NCBI RefSeq assembly: GCF_944327175.1
Contig: NZ_CALVGT010000032.1
Coordinates: 1 to 64,000, forward strand
Source of the DNA: an uncultured Lactobacillus sp.
GTDB lineage: Bacteria; Bacillota; Bacilli; Lactobacillales; Lactobacillaceae
Length of the DNA: 64,000 nt
Direction of reading: 5' to 3'
Shown piece after piece: positions 1 to 7,952 of the stretch. The notes beneath the pieces are model-generated. The model searched no databases, was not told where the DNA came from, and saw nothing but the letters and a program-made list of their open reading frames with translations. Numbering within the stretch: the stretch's first letter is position 1; every line of letters begins with the position of its first letter. A program made the position numbers and the translations under genes.

Positions 1-158
1 AGAAATGTTTGTGGTAATTCATATTCTACCAGATGGTTGAAATGGATTTTTTGTGCTCTAATCCAGTGAAAACGATTTTTCTTACTGGATCGGAACAGTG
101 TTCAGTTTAATTTTACAATCGGCGAAAATAATATTTTTACAATTATTTAGTAAATTAA
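1..158. other. Left-edge non-coding stretch
   Basis: I see no gene here. It is AT-rich and holds a 7-bp inverted repeat, ATCCAGT at 61-67 and ACTGGAT at 84-90, with a 16-nt loop and no following T-run, so it is not a convincing terminator. Whatever lies to the left is outside the window. Confidence 0.5.
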
Positions 159-183
159 AACCGCTCTCACTTAGAGAACGGTT
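151..183 (-). terminator. Terminator of the first ABC exporter operon
   Basis: Stem AACCG-x-TCTC pairs with GAGA-x-CGGTT (159-183) around a 5-nt loop. On the minus strand it is followed by a T-rich run at 151-158. It sits 20 bp past the stop codon of the downstream ABC gene. Confidence 0.7.
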
Positions 184-203
184 GAAAATTAAAAAGCATT
201 CAG

Positions 204-1976
204 TTATGATGGCAATTTCGCGAACTGGCTGTGGTAAAGCTGGCTGTAAAAGCCGCCCCGGGCCAAAAGGTCAGCGTGCTTGCCGCGTTCAATAATCTGT
301 CCGTCCTTCATCACCAGGATCAAGTCAGCATTAACGACCGTGGACAAACGGTGGGCCACGACAAAGCTGGTCCGGGCCTGCATCAACTTGTCAAAAGCAG
401 CTTGAATCAGCATTTCCGTCCGAGTGTCGATAGAGCTGGTTGCTTCATCCAAAATCAGCATTGGCGGGTCTAGCAGCATGACCCTGGTGATGCAGAGTAG
501 CTGCTTTTGCCCAGCGCTTAAGCTGTCAGCGGAAAGGGGCGTGTCCAGGCCCTGGGGCAGGCGGCGGATAAAGTCCCAGCTGTGGGCAGCTTTCGTGGCT
601 TCAATGATTTCTTCATCCGTCGCGTCTTCCTTGCCGTAAGCCAGGTTATCCCGGACTGTCCCCTCTTCCAGCCAGGTGTCCTGCAAAACCATGCCGAAAT
701 TTTTTCTCAAGGCATGGCGGGACATGTCCTTGATATTGGTGCTGCCTAAGTAGATTCCGCCAGAATCCACGTCATAAAAGCGCATAAGCAGGTTGATGGT
801 GGTCGTCTTCCCGCAGCCGGTCGGCCCGACCAGGGCAACCCGCATCCCCGGCTTGGCAGTCAAGTTAAAGTCCCTGATCAAAGGCTTGTCCGCCTGGTAA
901 GAAAAGTTGACATGGTCAAAAACAACTGAATCAGTCTTGACTTCAGGCAGCTTTTCATCAGCCGTATTCAAGTCAACCGGATCAACTTCTGGCTCTTCAT
1001 TGATCAGTTCAAAGACCCGACCGGCGCAAGCAGCCGCGTTTTGCAGCTCAGTAATAACCGAACTGATGTCGTTAAACGGCTTCATGTACTGGTTAGAGTA
1101 ATTAAGCAAAACGCTGAGTCCGCCGACAGTAAGTCGCCCGCCCATGATGGCCAAGGCACCCAGCAGGGCAACCAGGGCATAGATCAGGGAATTGATAAAG
1201 CGGGTTGCCGGGTTGGTCAGACTGGAATAAAAGGTCGCCTGCTGGCTGTATTCCTGGAGACGGCGGTTAATTTCAGCGAAACGGCTTGAGGCAGTTTTTT
1301 CATAGCCAAAAGCCTTAACCACCTTGACCCCGCTCACCATTTCCTCAATCAAGCTGGTCTGCTCACCCCGGGTCTGGCTCTGCTTTCTGAACATCTTGTA
1401 AGACCGGCTGGCAATAAAGCGGGCCACAATGAAACTCAAGGGAGTCAAGACCAAAACCAGGAGGGTAATTTCGACCGACTGGCTGAACATGAAGATCAAA
1501 GTAGCTACAATAGTGATCAGACCGGAGAAAAGCTGGGAAAAGCCTAAAAGCAGCCCGTCTGAAAGCTGGTCGGTGTCGGCAATGATTCGGGAAACGATAT
1601 CCCCACTTGGGTGCTGGTCTAGATATGACAGGGGCAAAAGCTGCAGCTGCCGGATGGCCTTTTCCCGGATATCCTGGACAGTCCAGTAGGTCAGTTTATT
1701 GTTGATAAGGCCCATCAGCCAGGTGGCAGCAGCTGAGACAATCACCAAGATTAAAATCTGGATCAGATCCTGGCCAATAGCCGGAAAGTTAACTTTGCCG
1801 CTGCCGACGATCTGGTCAATGGCCCGGCCAAAGATGATCGGCACATAAAGCTGGAGGATGACGGAAATTGCTGCCAAAATTACGCTGATGACCAAAAGAA
1901 GGCGGTAGCGGCCGATAATTGGCAGAAGCTGCTTCATCGCCTGCCAGCTGTCCATTTTCTTGTCTTGCTTTTTCAT
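204..1976 (-). CDS. ABC exporter half-transporter, consensus-Walker subunit
   Basis: This is a 590-aa ABC exporter of the MsbA/LmrA fold: an N-terminal six-helix transmembrane domain (about residues 25-310) and a C-terminal ATPase domain. The ATPase has Walker A GPTGCGKTT, Walker B MLILDEATSS with the catalytic Glu, and switch His in VAHRLST. Its signature motif is degenerate, LSAGQ rather than LSGGQ. The start overlaps the stop of the upstream ABC gene by 4 bp, so translation is probably coupled. The partner has the complementary defects, which is the known pattern of heterodimeric exporters such as YfiBC, LmrCD and BmrCD. The substrate (drug, peptide or lipid) cannot be told from sequence. 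Confidence is high for family, low for cargo. Confidence 0.9.
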   Translation of the reverse strand: MKKQDKKMDSWQAMKQLLPIIGRYRLLLVISVILAAISVILQLYVPIIFGRAIDQIVGSGKVNFPAIGQDLIQILILVIVSAAATWLMGLINNKLTYWTVQDIREKAIRQLQLLPLSYLDQHPSGDIVSRIIADTDQLSDGLLLGFSQLFSGLITIVATLIFMFSQSVEITLLVLVLTPLSFIVARFIASRSYKMFRKQSQTRGEQTSLIEEMVSGVKVVKAFGYEKTASSRFAEINRRLQEYSQQATFYSSLTNPATRFINSLIYALVALLGALAIMGGRLTVGGLSVLLNYSNQYMKPFNDISSVITELQNAAACAGRVFELINEEPEVDPVDLNTADEKLPEVKTDSVVFDHVNFSYQADKPLIRDFNLTAKPGMRVALVGPTGCGKTTTINLLMRFYDVDSGGIYLGSTNIKDMSRHALRKNFGMVLQDTWLEEGTVRDNLAYGKEDATDEEIIEATKAAHSWDFIRRLPQGLDTPLSADSLSAGQKQLLCITRVMLLDPPMLILDEATSSIDTRTEMLIQAAFDKLMQARTSFVVAHRLSTVVNADLILVMKDGQIIERGKHADLLARGGFYSQLYHSQFAKLPS

Positions 1977-3715
1977 CGGCTCTCCTCCTTATCTTCTTTC
2001 GCTTCTTTTTCCTTCGGGAACTGGGAATAATAGATTTCCTGGTAAACCTGGCAATTTGTCAAAAGCTCTTCGTGCTTGCCGCTGGCCACCAGCTTGCCAT
2101 CGTCTAAGACCAGAATCTGGTCAGCCTGCATGATGCTGGAAGCCCGCTGGGAAACCAGGATCTTAGTTACGTCCTTTAAGCTGGCCAGGGCCTGCCGCAG
2201 ACGCGCCCCCGTTGCCAGGTCAAGAGCACTGTCACTATCATCTAAAATTAAAAGCGGTGCCTGCTTAACCAGGGCCCGGGCAATGGTCAAACGCTGCTTT
2301 TGCCCGCCGGAAAGGTTTCTGCCTTCCTGCTCGAGCTGAAAGTCCAGCTGGCCGGGCTTGCCCAAGACTACTTCTTTCGCTTGGGCCAATTCCAGAGCCC
2401 GCCACAAGTCATCATCGCTGGCGTCCAGCCTGCCCATCAGCAGGTTGTCCCGGATGCTGCCGGCAAAAAGCTGGGCCTTTTGCGGCACCAGGGCATACTG
2501 GTCCAGCAGCTGCTCTTGGGTCAGTTTTTTTATGGAAACTCCGCCCAGCTTGATCTCCCCTTCCCCGCAGTCATAAAAGCGGGTCAAGAGCTTCGAGAGG
2601 GTGCTCTTGCCGCTGCCCGTCCCCCCGATAATGCCGATAGTTGCAGCCGGCTTAATTGTAAAAGTCAGGTCAGCAACGGCTGGAGCGGCAGCTTCCGGGT
2701 ACGTAAAGAAAACATTTTGAAAGTCAACCTGGCTGTTTGTGACCTTTGGCCCTGCCTCAGGATAAGTCAAGTCGTTTTCCGTGGCCAGAACCTGGCCAAC
2801 CCGGTCACCGCAGGCCCAGGCCCGGTTGATGGTAATAATCAAGCTGGCGAGCTTGATCAGTTCCACGATCATTTGGGCCAGGTAGTTGTAAAGAGCCACC
2901 ACTTGCCCTTGGACCATTGCTCCGCTATTTACTTGAACGGCGCCAACTTGAATCAAGACAATCGCCGCGATATTGATCATGACATAAGTCACCGGATTTA
3001 TGGTGGCTGACAGGCGGCCGACAAACTCGTTCAGCTTGGTCATGGCGGAAACCTTTTCATCAAATTTGGCCACGGCAGCTCTTTCTTTCCTAAAGGCCCG
3101 GATAACCCGGACCCCGGCCAGGTTTTCATTGCTAAGGCGGGTGATTTCATCCAGCCGCTTCTGCAGCTTCCCGTAAAGGGGGATGCTGACCAACATGATG
3201 CCAAAAACAACCAGGGCCAAAAGCGGAATCGCCACGGCAAAGATCAAGGCCGCTTTAGCATTGACCGTGAAAGCCGCGATCATTGAGCCAAAGACGATAA
3301 AGGGACTTCTTAATAAAAGGCGCAGGGCCATGTTGAAGCCGGTCTGCACCTGGTTGATATCACTTGTTAAGCGAGTAATCAAGGTGCTTGGCGGCAATTG
3401 ATCCAGGTTGGCGAAACTAAACTTTTCCACCTTGTCAAATGCCGCCTGCCGCAGCTGGCTGGCCAGGCCCACGCTGGCCTTGGCGGCAAACCACTGGGCC
3501 GTGATGCTGGCGCTGATCCCCAAAATTGCCAAGATTACCAGAAGACTCGTCTGCTGGTAAACATAAATCCTGTTTCCTTCTTTAATTCCATAGTCGATAA
3601 TCCTGGCCACGACCAGGGGAACGAACAGGTCAAAAAGAGCTTCTAGCAACTTAAACAGAGGGGCCAGAATGCTCTCTTTTTTATAGTCTTTGAGATAGCT
3701 AAAGACGTATTTCAT
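1973..3715 (-). CDS. ABC exporter half-transporter, degenerate-Walker subunit
   Basis: This 580-aa ABC exporter subunit has a six-helix membrane domain followed by an ATPase domain. Walker A is GGTGSGKST and the signature LSGGQKQR is intact. The residue after Walker B is Asp instead of the catalytic Glu (LLILDDSDS), and the switch His is Gln (LVSQRAS). It should therefore form the non-hydrolysing site of a heterodimer with the protein encoded immediately downstream, which has an intact Walker B but a weak signature. An AAGGAAG ribosome site lies about 9 nt before the ATG. It is first in a two-gene operon. The long AT-rich region upstream separates it from a divergent LysR gene, which may or may not control it. 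Confidence 0.9.
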   Translation of the reverse strand: MKYVFSYLKDYKKESILAPLFKLLEALFDLFVPLVVARIIDYGIKEGNRIYVYQQTSLLVILAILGISASITAQWFAAKASVGLASQLRQAAFDKVEKFSFANLDQLPPSTLITRLTSDINQVQTGFNMALRLLLRSPFIVFGSMIAAFTVNAKAALIFAVAIPLLALVVFGIMLVSIPLYGKLQKRLDEITRLSNENLAGVRVIRAFRKERAAVAKFDEKVSAMTKLNEFVGRLSATINPVTYVMINIAAIVLIQVGAVQVNSGAMVQGQVVALYNYLAQMIVELIKLASLIITINRAWACGDRVGQVLATENDLTYPEAGPKVTNSQVDFQNVFFTYPEAAAPAVADLTFTIKPAATIGIIGGTGSGKSTLSKLLTRFYDCGEGEIKLGGVSIKKLTQEQLLDQYALVPQKAQLFAGSIRDNLLMGRLDASDDDLWRALELAQAKEVVLGKPGQLDFQLEQEGRNLSGGQKQRLTIARALVKQAPLLILDDSDSALDLATGARLRQALASLKDVTKILVSQRASSIMQADQILVLDDGKLVASGKHEELLTNCQVYQEIYYSQFPKEKEAKEDKEESR

Positions 3716-4114
3716 ATGCCACTTCCTTAATTTCTTTGATACTTCAAGACTCTATCATACTTTAATCTTATTAAAATCAACAGTGTGAACTTTCTAAAAT
3801 TATTTCTAAGTCTATCAATTTTGTGTGTTTAGTACTTGATTTCTTTCGGGATTAGCAATAAAGTTTAGTCATAATATCAAGAGTAAACACTTTTTTATTC
3901 TAAATAGCTTTATTTCTATTTCCCGGCAGCCTTTTTAGGCACTAAAATTAGAAATTGTTGGAGAAAAATTATTTTTTGAAAGTTGCGATTTTTTAATAAC
4001 AATCGTTTTTATTTCTTGGGGAATTGAGATATTATTATATCAGAACTGTTTGATACGCGTAGCATAATCTATCTGACATTTCAATCTTTTTATTATGAGG
4101 AGCTTAGTAAACCC
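3716..4114. promoter_or_regulatory. Divergent intergenic region, ABC operon / lysR
   Basis: This 399-bp region is strongly AT-rich and has no gene. A TATGAT hexamer on the minus strand (3754-3759) with TTGATT 15 bp upstream is a weak promoter candidate for the ABC operon. GATAT-TATT-ATATC at 4028-4041 is a short palindrome of the kind LysR-type regulators bind, about 75 bp before the lysR start. Its role is inferred only. Confidence 0.4.
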
Positions 4115-5017
4115 GTGAGAATCGAACACCTAGAGATCTTTGTAAACGCCGCGCAGACGCAGAGCTTTACCAAGACTGCACAAAACATGAACATGTCCCA
4201 GCCAGCGGTTTCCCTGGCCATATCCTCAATCGAGAAGCAACTTGGCTACCAGCTGTTCAGCCGCTCCCGCCGCAAGATGCTGCTGACCCCAGCTGGCCGG
4301 TCTTTGTACAACAGCATCAAAAGCGAATTGAATGACTACCGGACCGCCGTTTCAAAGGCCAAACGGATCGCCATGTCAGAAGGCCAAATCACTTTGAAGG
4401 TCGGCCTGATCGGGATTTTGGCCGAGCAGCTGATTCTGCCTGGCCTCATCCGCCAGTTCCGCCGGAGTCGGGACACCGTCAACATTGAACTCTTCGTTGA
4501 AAGCAGCCCGGTTTTATTTGAAAAGCTGGCTTCCCATGAACTGGACCTTGTTCTGTCCACTCTGGAAGCCATGCCGAAATACCCGGACTTCACCGCCTAC
4601 ACGATTGGCAAGTTGAAGTGGTGCACCCTGGTGCCAAATGACCACCCTCTGGCAGAAAAGGACCTGCTCTCAGAAAAGGACCTGGACGGCAAGGATCTGG
4701 TCTTCCTGGACCTTTCATGTTCATCACCGCTGATCACCTTGATGCAGGACCGGATTGAAAAGAACTGCAAGCAAAGCCGGATCTTCTTTGCCAACAATGT
4801 CGTGGCCCAAACCATGATGGTCTACACCCAGCAGGGCCTGGCCATCCAGCCTTACGCTGGCCCGCTTGATAACGACAACTGCGAAGTCAACGGCCTAAAG
4901 CGGGTTCCGCTGGACGTCAAGGTCAGCTCAGACTTGACCTTCTTTACTTGCAAGGACGTCCTCAACGAACACGTTTTGGACTTGATGAACTGGCTCAAGG
5001 CACAGAACCTGGGCTAA
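4115..5017 (+). CDS. LysR family transcriptional regulator
   Basis: This is a 300-aa LysR-type regulator. The N-terminal winged helix-turn-helix (residues 1-60) contains the family pattern with SFTKTAQNMNMSQPAVS. A long linker helix follows, then a two-lobe effector-binding domain (about residues 90-295). The start is GTG, preceded by AGGAG 12 nt upstream. Members usually bind a small molecule and act on their own promoter and on a neighbouring gene. Neighbours are the divergent ABC exporter and, convergently, a ComK-like gene. The palindrome at 4028-4041 in the upstream gap is a possible autoregulatory site. The effector is unknown. Confidence 0.88.
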   Translation: MRIEHLEIFVNAAQTQSFTKTAQNMNMSQPAVSLAISSIEKQLGYQLFSRSRRKMLLTPAGRSLYNSIKSELNDYRTAVSKAKRIAMSEGQITLKVGLIGILAEQLILPGLIRQFRRSRDTVNIELFVESSPVLFEKLASHELDLVLSTLEAMPKYPDFTAYTIGKLKWCTLVPNDHPLAEKDLLSEKDLDGKDLVFLDLSCSSPLITLMQDRIEKNCKQSRIFFANNVVAQTMMVYTQQGLAIQPYAGPLDNDNCEVNGLKRVPLDVKVSSDLTFFTCKDVLNEHVLDLMNWLKAQNLG

Positions 5018-5033
5018 AATTATAATCATACAC

Positions 5034-5063
5034 AAAAATGCTCATCGTCTGATGAGCATTTTT
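5034..5063. terminator. Bidirectional terminator lysR / ComK-like gene
   Basis: AAAAATGCTCATC and GATGAGCATTTTT form a perfect 13-bp stem with a 4-nt loop. A and T runs lie on both sides, so it can serve both convergent genes. Confidence 0.85.
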
Positions 5064-5086
5064 CATTTCTGTTCTTTAGTCTTGAG

Positions 5087-5911
5087 TTATTTGATTTCAT
5101 TAAAGGACTTGTTGCAATAGTTGATCAATTGCCGCATATCCTGCTTGCCCCAGTTCCAGGCCCGGAATTCCTTTAGAAATTCTTCTGAGCAATAGTTCAA
5201 GTAATGGTCCTCTGCTTCTTCTAAAATCTGCCGGGGATCCATGGCCTTGATCTCTTCCAGCCGGCTTTCCCTAATATAAGCCGGGTCATTCAAAAGAGAC
5301 TTGCGGCTGACGGGCTTCAGCTGGCAGCCCCAACTGGCTGCCCGGGCACTTGCCAGGTGCAAAAAGGCAGCATTATGGGTGATGCAGTCTTGCAGAATCT
5401 GCTGGCCCCGGCCGGATTGTCTGGGCATCTCCAGACTGAAGCAGTACTGCCGGTTTAAAGTCAAAAAAAGGCCATGGTTGTCTAGGCACTCAAAAAGCTT
5501 CATCTGGTGCAGGCCCACCAGGTCAAGCGGCTTGTGGCGCATAATGAAAAAAGAAAAATAGGCGTGCGAGCCAAAGGACTGCACATACTGGTCCGACATT
5601 CCAATCTGCCGGCAGAGCTGCTTTTTAATAGTCAGTTCATGGGCGGGTTCCTTCTTTCTCAATTCATGAACCAGGCGGCGGCAAGTCTTCTTTTTAAGCA
5701 AGACCCAGCCGGCATCGGCGTCATAAACGATCGTCTTGTACTTACCCAAAAGCAGGTCCATCTGGAAGTCGTATGCCGCGACCGTCTTCTGGTTTATCTG
5801 GTAGTCCTCGTCGTCCTGAGCGGCTATTTCCCCGCCAGCAAGCAAGGCAGGCAGATTCTGCCGGTCAACCAACGCCACATTCATATCGCGAATTTTCTTT
5901 CTCGTTCTCAT
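5087..5911 (-). CDS. Hypothetical protein, possibly ComK-like
   Basis: This 274-aa cytoplasmic protein has no signal peptide or membrane helix, and I do not firmly recognise it. Residues 112-140 contain SFGSHAY, then RHKPLDLV, then a QMKLF stretch. This order resembles the core of the competence regulator ComK (an FGSSY segment, HKPPIMV, and a QIFLF segment). The protein is longer than Bacillus ComK (about 190 aa), and the rest does not obviously match. AGGAG lies 5 nt before the ATG. It is divergent from a PAP2 phosphatase gene, and the shared gap carries three AACTTT repeats spaced exactly 10 bp. If it is a ComK family member it would be a DNA-binding activator; otherwise its function is unknown. 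Confidence 0.6.
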   Translation of the reverse strand: MRTRKKIRDMNVALVDRQNLPALLAGGEIAAQDDEDYQINQKTVAAYDFQMDLLLGKYKTIVYDADAGWVLLKKKTCRRLVHELRKKEPAHELTIKKQLCRQIGMSDQYVQSFGSHAYFSFFIMRHKPLDLVGLHQMKLFECLDNHGLFLTLNRQYCFSLEMPRQSGRGQQILQDCITHNAAFLHLASARAASWGCQLKPVSRKSLLNDPAYIRESRLEEIKAMDPRQILEEAEDHYLNYCSEEFLKEFRAWNWGKQDMRQLINYCNKSFNEIK

Positions 5912-6156
5912 TTTCTCCTAAACAAGCTCCTAACACTATTTATCGGTTATATGTTGTTATTTTTCTCCTCGTCTAATTTAACAAAAAGGTCCTTGTAAAG
6001 CAAGCGGTTTCATTAACTTTGTCCAACTTTTATCAACTTTGTATGCGCTTTCGGCATTAGTTGATTTTCCAGCTGGGGACGTGTAGAATATTTTCCGTAA
6101 AAGCCCGGTTGCTTTTAACCGGACAAGTCAAGTTTTGCTAGAAGGAAAATGAAAAT
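5912..6156. promoter_or_regulatory. Divergent regulatory region with AACTTT repeats
   Basis: This 245-bp region lies between two divergent genes. It contains three direct repeats of AACTTT starting at 6015, 6025 and 6035, one helical turn apart. It also holds a cre-like sequence (5999-6012, read on the minus strand, 12 of 14 positions) and the PAP2 promoter at 6061-6089. The repeat spacing suggests a regulator binding cooperatively on one DNA face. Confidence 0.5.
6061..6089 (+). promoter_or_regulatory. Promoter of the PAP2 gene
   Basis: The -35 TTGATT (6061-6066) and -10 TAGAAT (6084-6089) are separated by 17 bp, 68 bp before the start codon. Confidence 0.6.
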
Positions 6157-6744
6157 TTGCAAGTCGACCTTATCTCACTGACAATTTCAGGGCTGGTCCT
6201 GCTGGTCTTGATCCTCAACATTCTCTATTCTCCAGCCTTCAACCGCCTGGACCGGAAACTGCACCAGAAACTGGTGCGGACGCGGAAGAATATTTTTTGG
6301 AAGATCATCGCCTTCATCAACGAGCCCAAGTTGGTCATTGTCTGGGACGTCTTGATTGCCGGCCTGCTCTTAAACGAAGATAATTACCGGCTCGGCCTTT
6401 GGGTCCTGGCGACCTTAGGAGTGACCGACGCGATAGGCTATATCGTCAAGCACCTGGTCAAGCGGAGCCGTCCGCATGCCCACTTGTCTGAAGAAGAAGG
6501 CTACAGCTTTCCTAGCGGCCATGTCTTGGGGGCAACGACCATGTGCCTCATCCTTTACGCCCTGCTCAGACGGAAATTTGACCAGTTCTTTGCCGTAATT
6601 CTTTTGGTCTACTGGCTTTTTGTGGTTATCTCCCGCCTTAACCTCCGGGCCCACTACCCTTCAGATGTAATCGGTGCCGTGGCCTTGTCGGTCTTCTGCT
6701 TTACAGTGGTGCAGACAATCTATGCGGCCCTCTTTTTGAATTGA
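6157..6744 (+). CDS. PAP2 superfamily membrane phosphatase
   Basis: This 195-aa integral membrane protein is of the type 2 phosphatidic acid phosphatase superfamily. All three catalytic motifs are visible: K98-x6-R105-P106, P119-S-G-H122, and S159-R-x5-H166-x3-D170. Five to six hydrophobic segments surround them. The family dephosphorylates lipid phosphates such as phosphatidic acid, phosphatidylglycerol phosphate or undecaprenyl diphosphate on the outer membrane face; which substrate applies here is open. The start is TTG with GAAGGA 10 nt upstream. The nearby ATG at 6149 is in another frame and stops quickly, which supports the TTG. It is monocistronic, with its own promoter and a terminator shared with degV. 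Confidence 0.85.
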   Translation: MQVDLISLTISGLVLLVLILNILYSPAFNRLDRKLHQKLVRTRKNIFWKIIAFINEPKLVIVWDVLIAGLLLNEDNYRLGLWVLATLGVTDAIGYIVKHLVKRSRPHAHLSEEEGYSFPSGHVLGATTMCLILYALLRRKFDQFFAVILLVYWLFVVISRLNLRAHYPSDVIGAVALSVFCFTVVQTIYAALFLN

Positions 6745-6758
6745 GAAATGATAGAGAC

Positions 6759-6801
6759 AAAAAAGTCCAGAGTTCTTAATTGGCAGAACCCTGGACTTTT
6801 T
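6759..6801. terminator. Bidirectional terminator PAP2 / degV
   Basis: An A-run plus GTCCAG and GTTCT pair with AGAAC and CTGGAC plus a T-run, with an 8-nt loop. It lies between convergent genes. Confidence 0.8.
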
Positions 6802-6812
6802 AATTTTACTTG

Positions 6813-7649
6813 TTAGTTGTGAAAGCCGACCATGAGACCGCCTCTTTCCGCGTAGAAAGAGCACAGGCCCCGCATTGGCCGGATGGAAATGTCAGCATCC
6901 GGAAATTCTGCTAGCAGCAATTCCTTCAGCTTCTCAGCATCAGCCTCATTTTCGCAGTGGTCGATCACTACCCGGCCACCTTGGTACTTCTCCTCCTTCA
7001 TCTGCTTGACCAGTTCCCGCAGGGTCTTCTTCATCCCTCTGGCCTTGGTCAAAGGCTGCAAGTCGCCATCAACGCTGGCCATTCCGATCAAATTAATCTT
7101 CAGCATCCCGGCAATTTTAGCCACGGCTGGCGACACCCGGCCGTTTAAAGACAGGTTTCGCAGGGACTGGAGGACGAAAACCAGGTGGGTCTTGGTCCGG
7201 TAGTCGGCAATTTTGGCTTCCAGGTCAGCGAAGCGGAGATTGTCGTCTTTAAGAATACTTTCGATTCCTTCCAAGATTACTTCCAGTTCCGGGCCTGCTG
7301 ACCGAGAGTCAACGACCACGATCTGGGCATGCGGGTGGGTCTCTAAATAGATGTCTCTGGCCTGCAAGGCGGAAGAGTAGGTCCCCGACAAGCCGCTGGT
7401 AATCGTCACGATCACAGCCTTCTCGCAGCCTTCCAGACTGTCCAGCCAGCGCTGGATGCTTGGCGCAGCCGTCTTGCCTGCTTCCTGGCTGGCCTCCATT
7501 TTATCTAAAAAAGCGCCCATGTCCAGCTGCTCGTCATCCAGCCAATTTTCCTGGCCGATGGTCAAAGTCAGTGGCACGACCTCAAGGCCGCGGCTTGGAT
7601 CACTCAAAGTATTGGCGCTTGAATCAACTATCAGTCTCACGTTTTCCAT
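6813..7649 (-). CDS. DegV family fatty-acid-binding protein
   Basis: This 278-aa DegV family protein begins with the typical VRLIVDSSAN strand and nucleophile-like serine. The TSGLSGTYSSA segment and the C-terminal GLMVGF hallmark follow. DegV/FakB proteins bind a fatty acid between two alpha/beta domains, and some present it to the FakA kinase for phosphorylation. No FakA gene is next to it here. The start ATG has only a weak upstream ribosome site. It is transcribed alone, towards the PAP2 gene, and is divergent from eno. Family assignment is secure; whether it works in fatty-acid incorporation is inference. Confidence 0.88.
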   Translation of the reverse strand: MENVRLIVDSSANTLSDPSRGLEVVPLTLTIGQENWLDDEQLDMGAFLDKMEASQEAGKTAAPSIQRWLDSLEGCEKAVIVTITSGLSGTYSSALQARDIYLETHPHAQIVVVDSRSAGPELEVILEGIESILKDDNLRFADLEAKIADYRTKTHLVFVLQSLRNLSLNGRVSPAVAKIAGMLKINLIGMASVDGDLQPLTKARGMKKTLRELVKQMKEEKYQGGRVVIDHCENEADAEKLKELLLAEFPDADISIRPMRGLCSFYAERGGLMVGFHN

Positions 7650-7817
7650 AATATTATCCCGATTCTACTTTGTTTACGGCATCTTCTGCCTTGCCTGTTT
7701 CTAAATCTATTTTAACAGTTTTTGCCAGACTGGGGGATTTTTTCACTAACCGCTTACAGGCCTGTAATTTTGCTAAACTTTTTTAGCAAAGAGTAAAATT
7801 TGTAAAAAAACGGTTTT

Positions 7818-7831
7818 CGGAATCGTTTTCA
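7818..7831 (-). promoter_or_regulatory. cre-like site upstream of eno
   Basis: Read on the minus strand, TGAAAACGATTCCG matches the CcpA operator consensus at 12 of 14 positions, including the central CG. It ends 12 bp upstream of the eno -35. In this position CcpA activates rather than represses, as known for glycolytic and overflow genes. Confidence 0.4.
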
Positions 7832-7843
7832 ACAAACTAGCTG

Positions 7844-7872
7844 TTTACGGATTCACAAGCTTATACTATAAT
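7844..7872 (+). promoter_or_regulatory. eno promoter
   Basis: The -35 TTTACG (7844-7849), a 17-bp spacer and a perfect -10 TATAAT (7867-7872) give a leader of about 75 nt. Confidence 0.75.
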
Positions 7873-7952
7873 GAACTTGTAAATAATTACAGAGCGAATG
7901 CTCTTGCTGTCGGAGAATTCCTCCGCCAGCGTATTTTAAGGAGGATTTTTTA

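Larger units (their letters stand above)
7650..7952. promoter_or_regulatory. Divergent region degV / eno, with inverted repeat
   Basis: This 303-bp gene-free region carries the eno promoter, a cre-like site, and a perfect 9-bp inverted repeat, TTTGCTAAA (7769-7777) and TTTAGCAAA (7782-7790), with a 4-nt loop. The repeat lies about 55 bp upstream of the eno -35 and has no known regulator that I can name. Confidence 0.45.

Noticed and set aside
61..90. Inverted repeat ATCCAGT/ACTGGAT as a terminator
   Set aside because: The loop is long and no T-run follows on either strand.
2300..3010. Long plus-strand open frame opposite the first ABC genes
   Set aside because: It is antisense to a clear ABC exporter gene, shows no domain or ribosome site, and reflects the high third-position GC of the coding strand.
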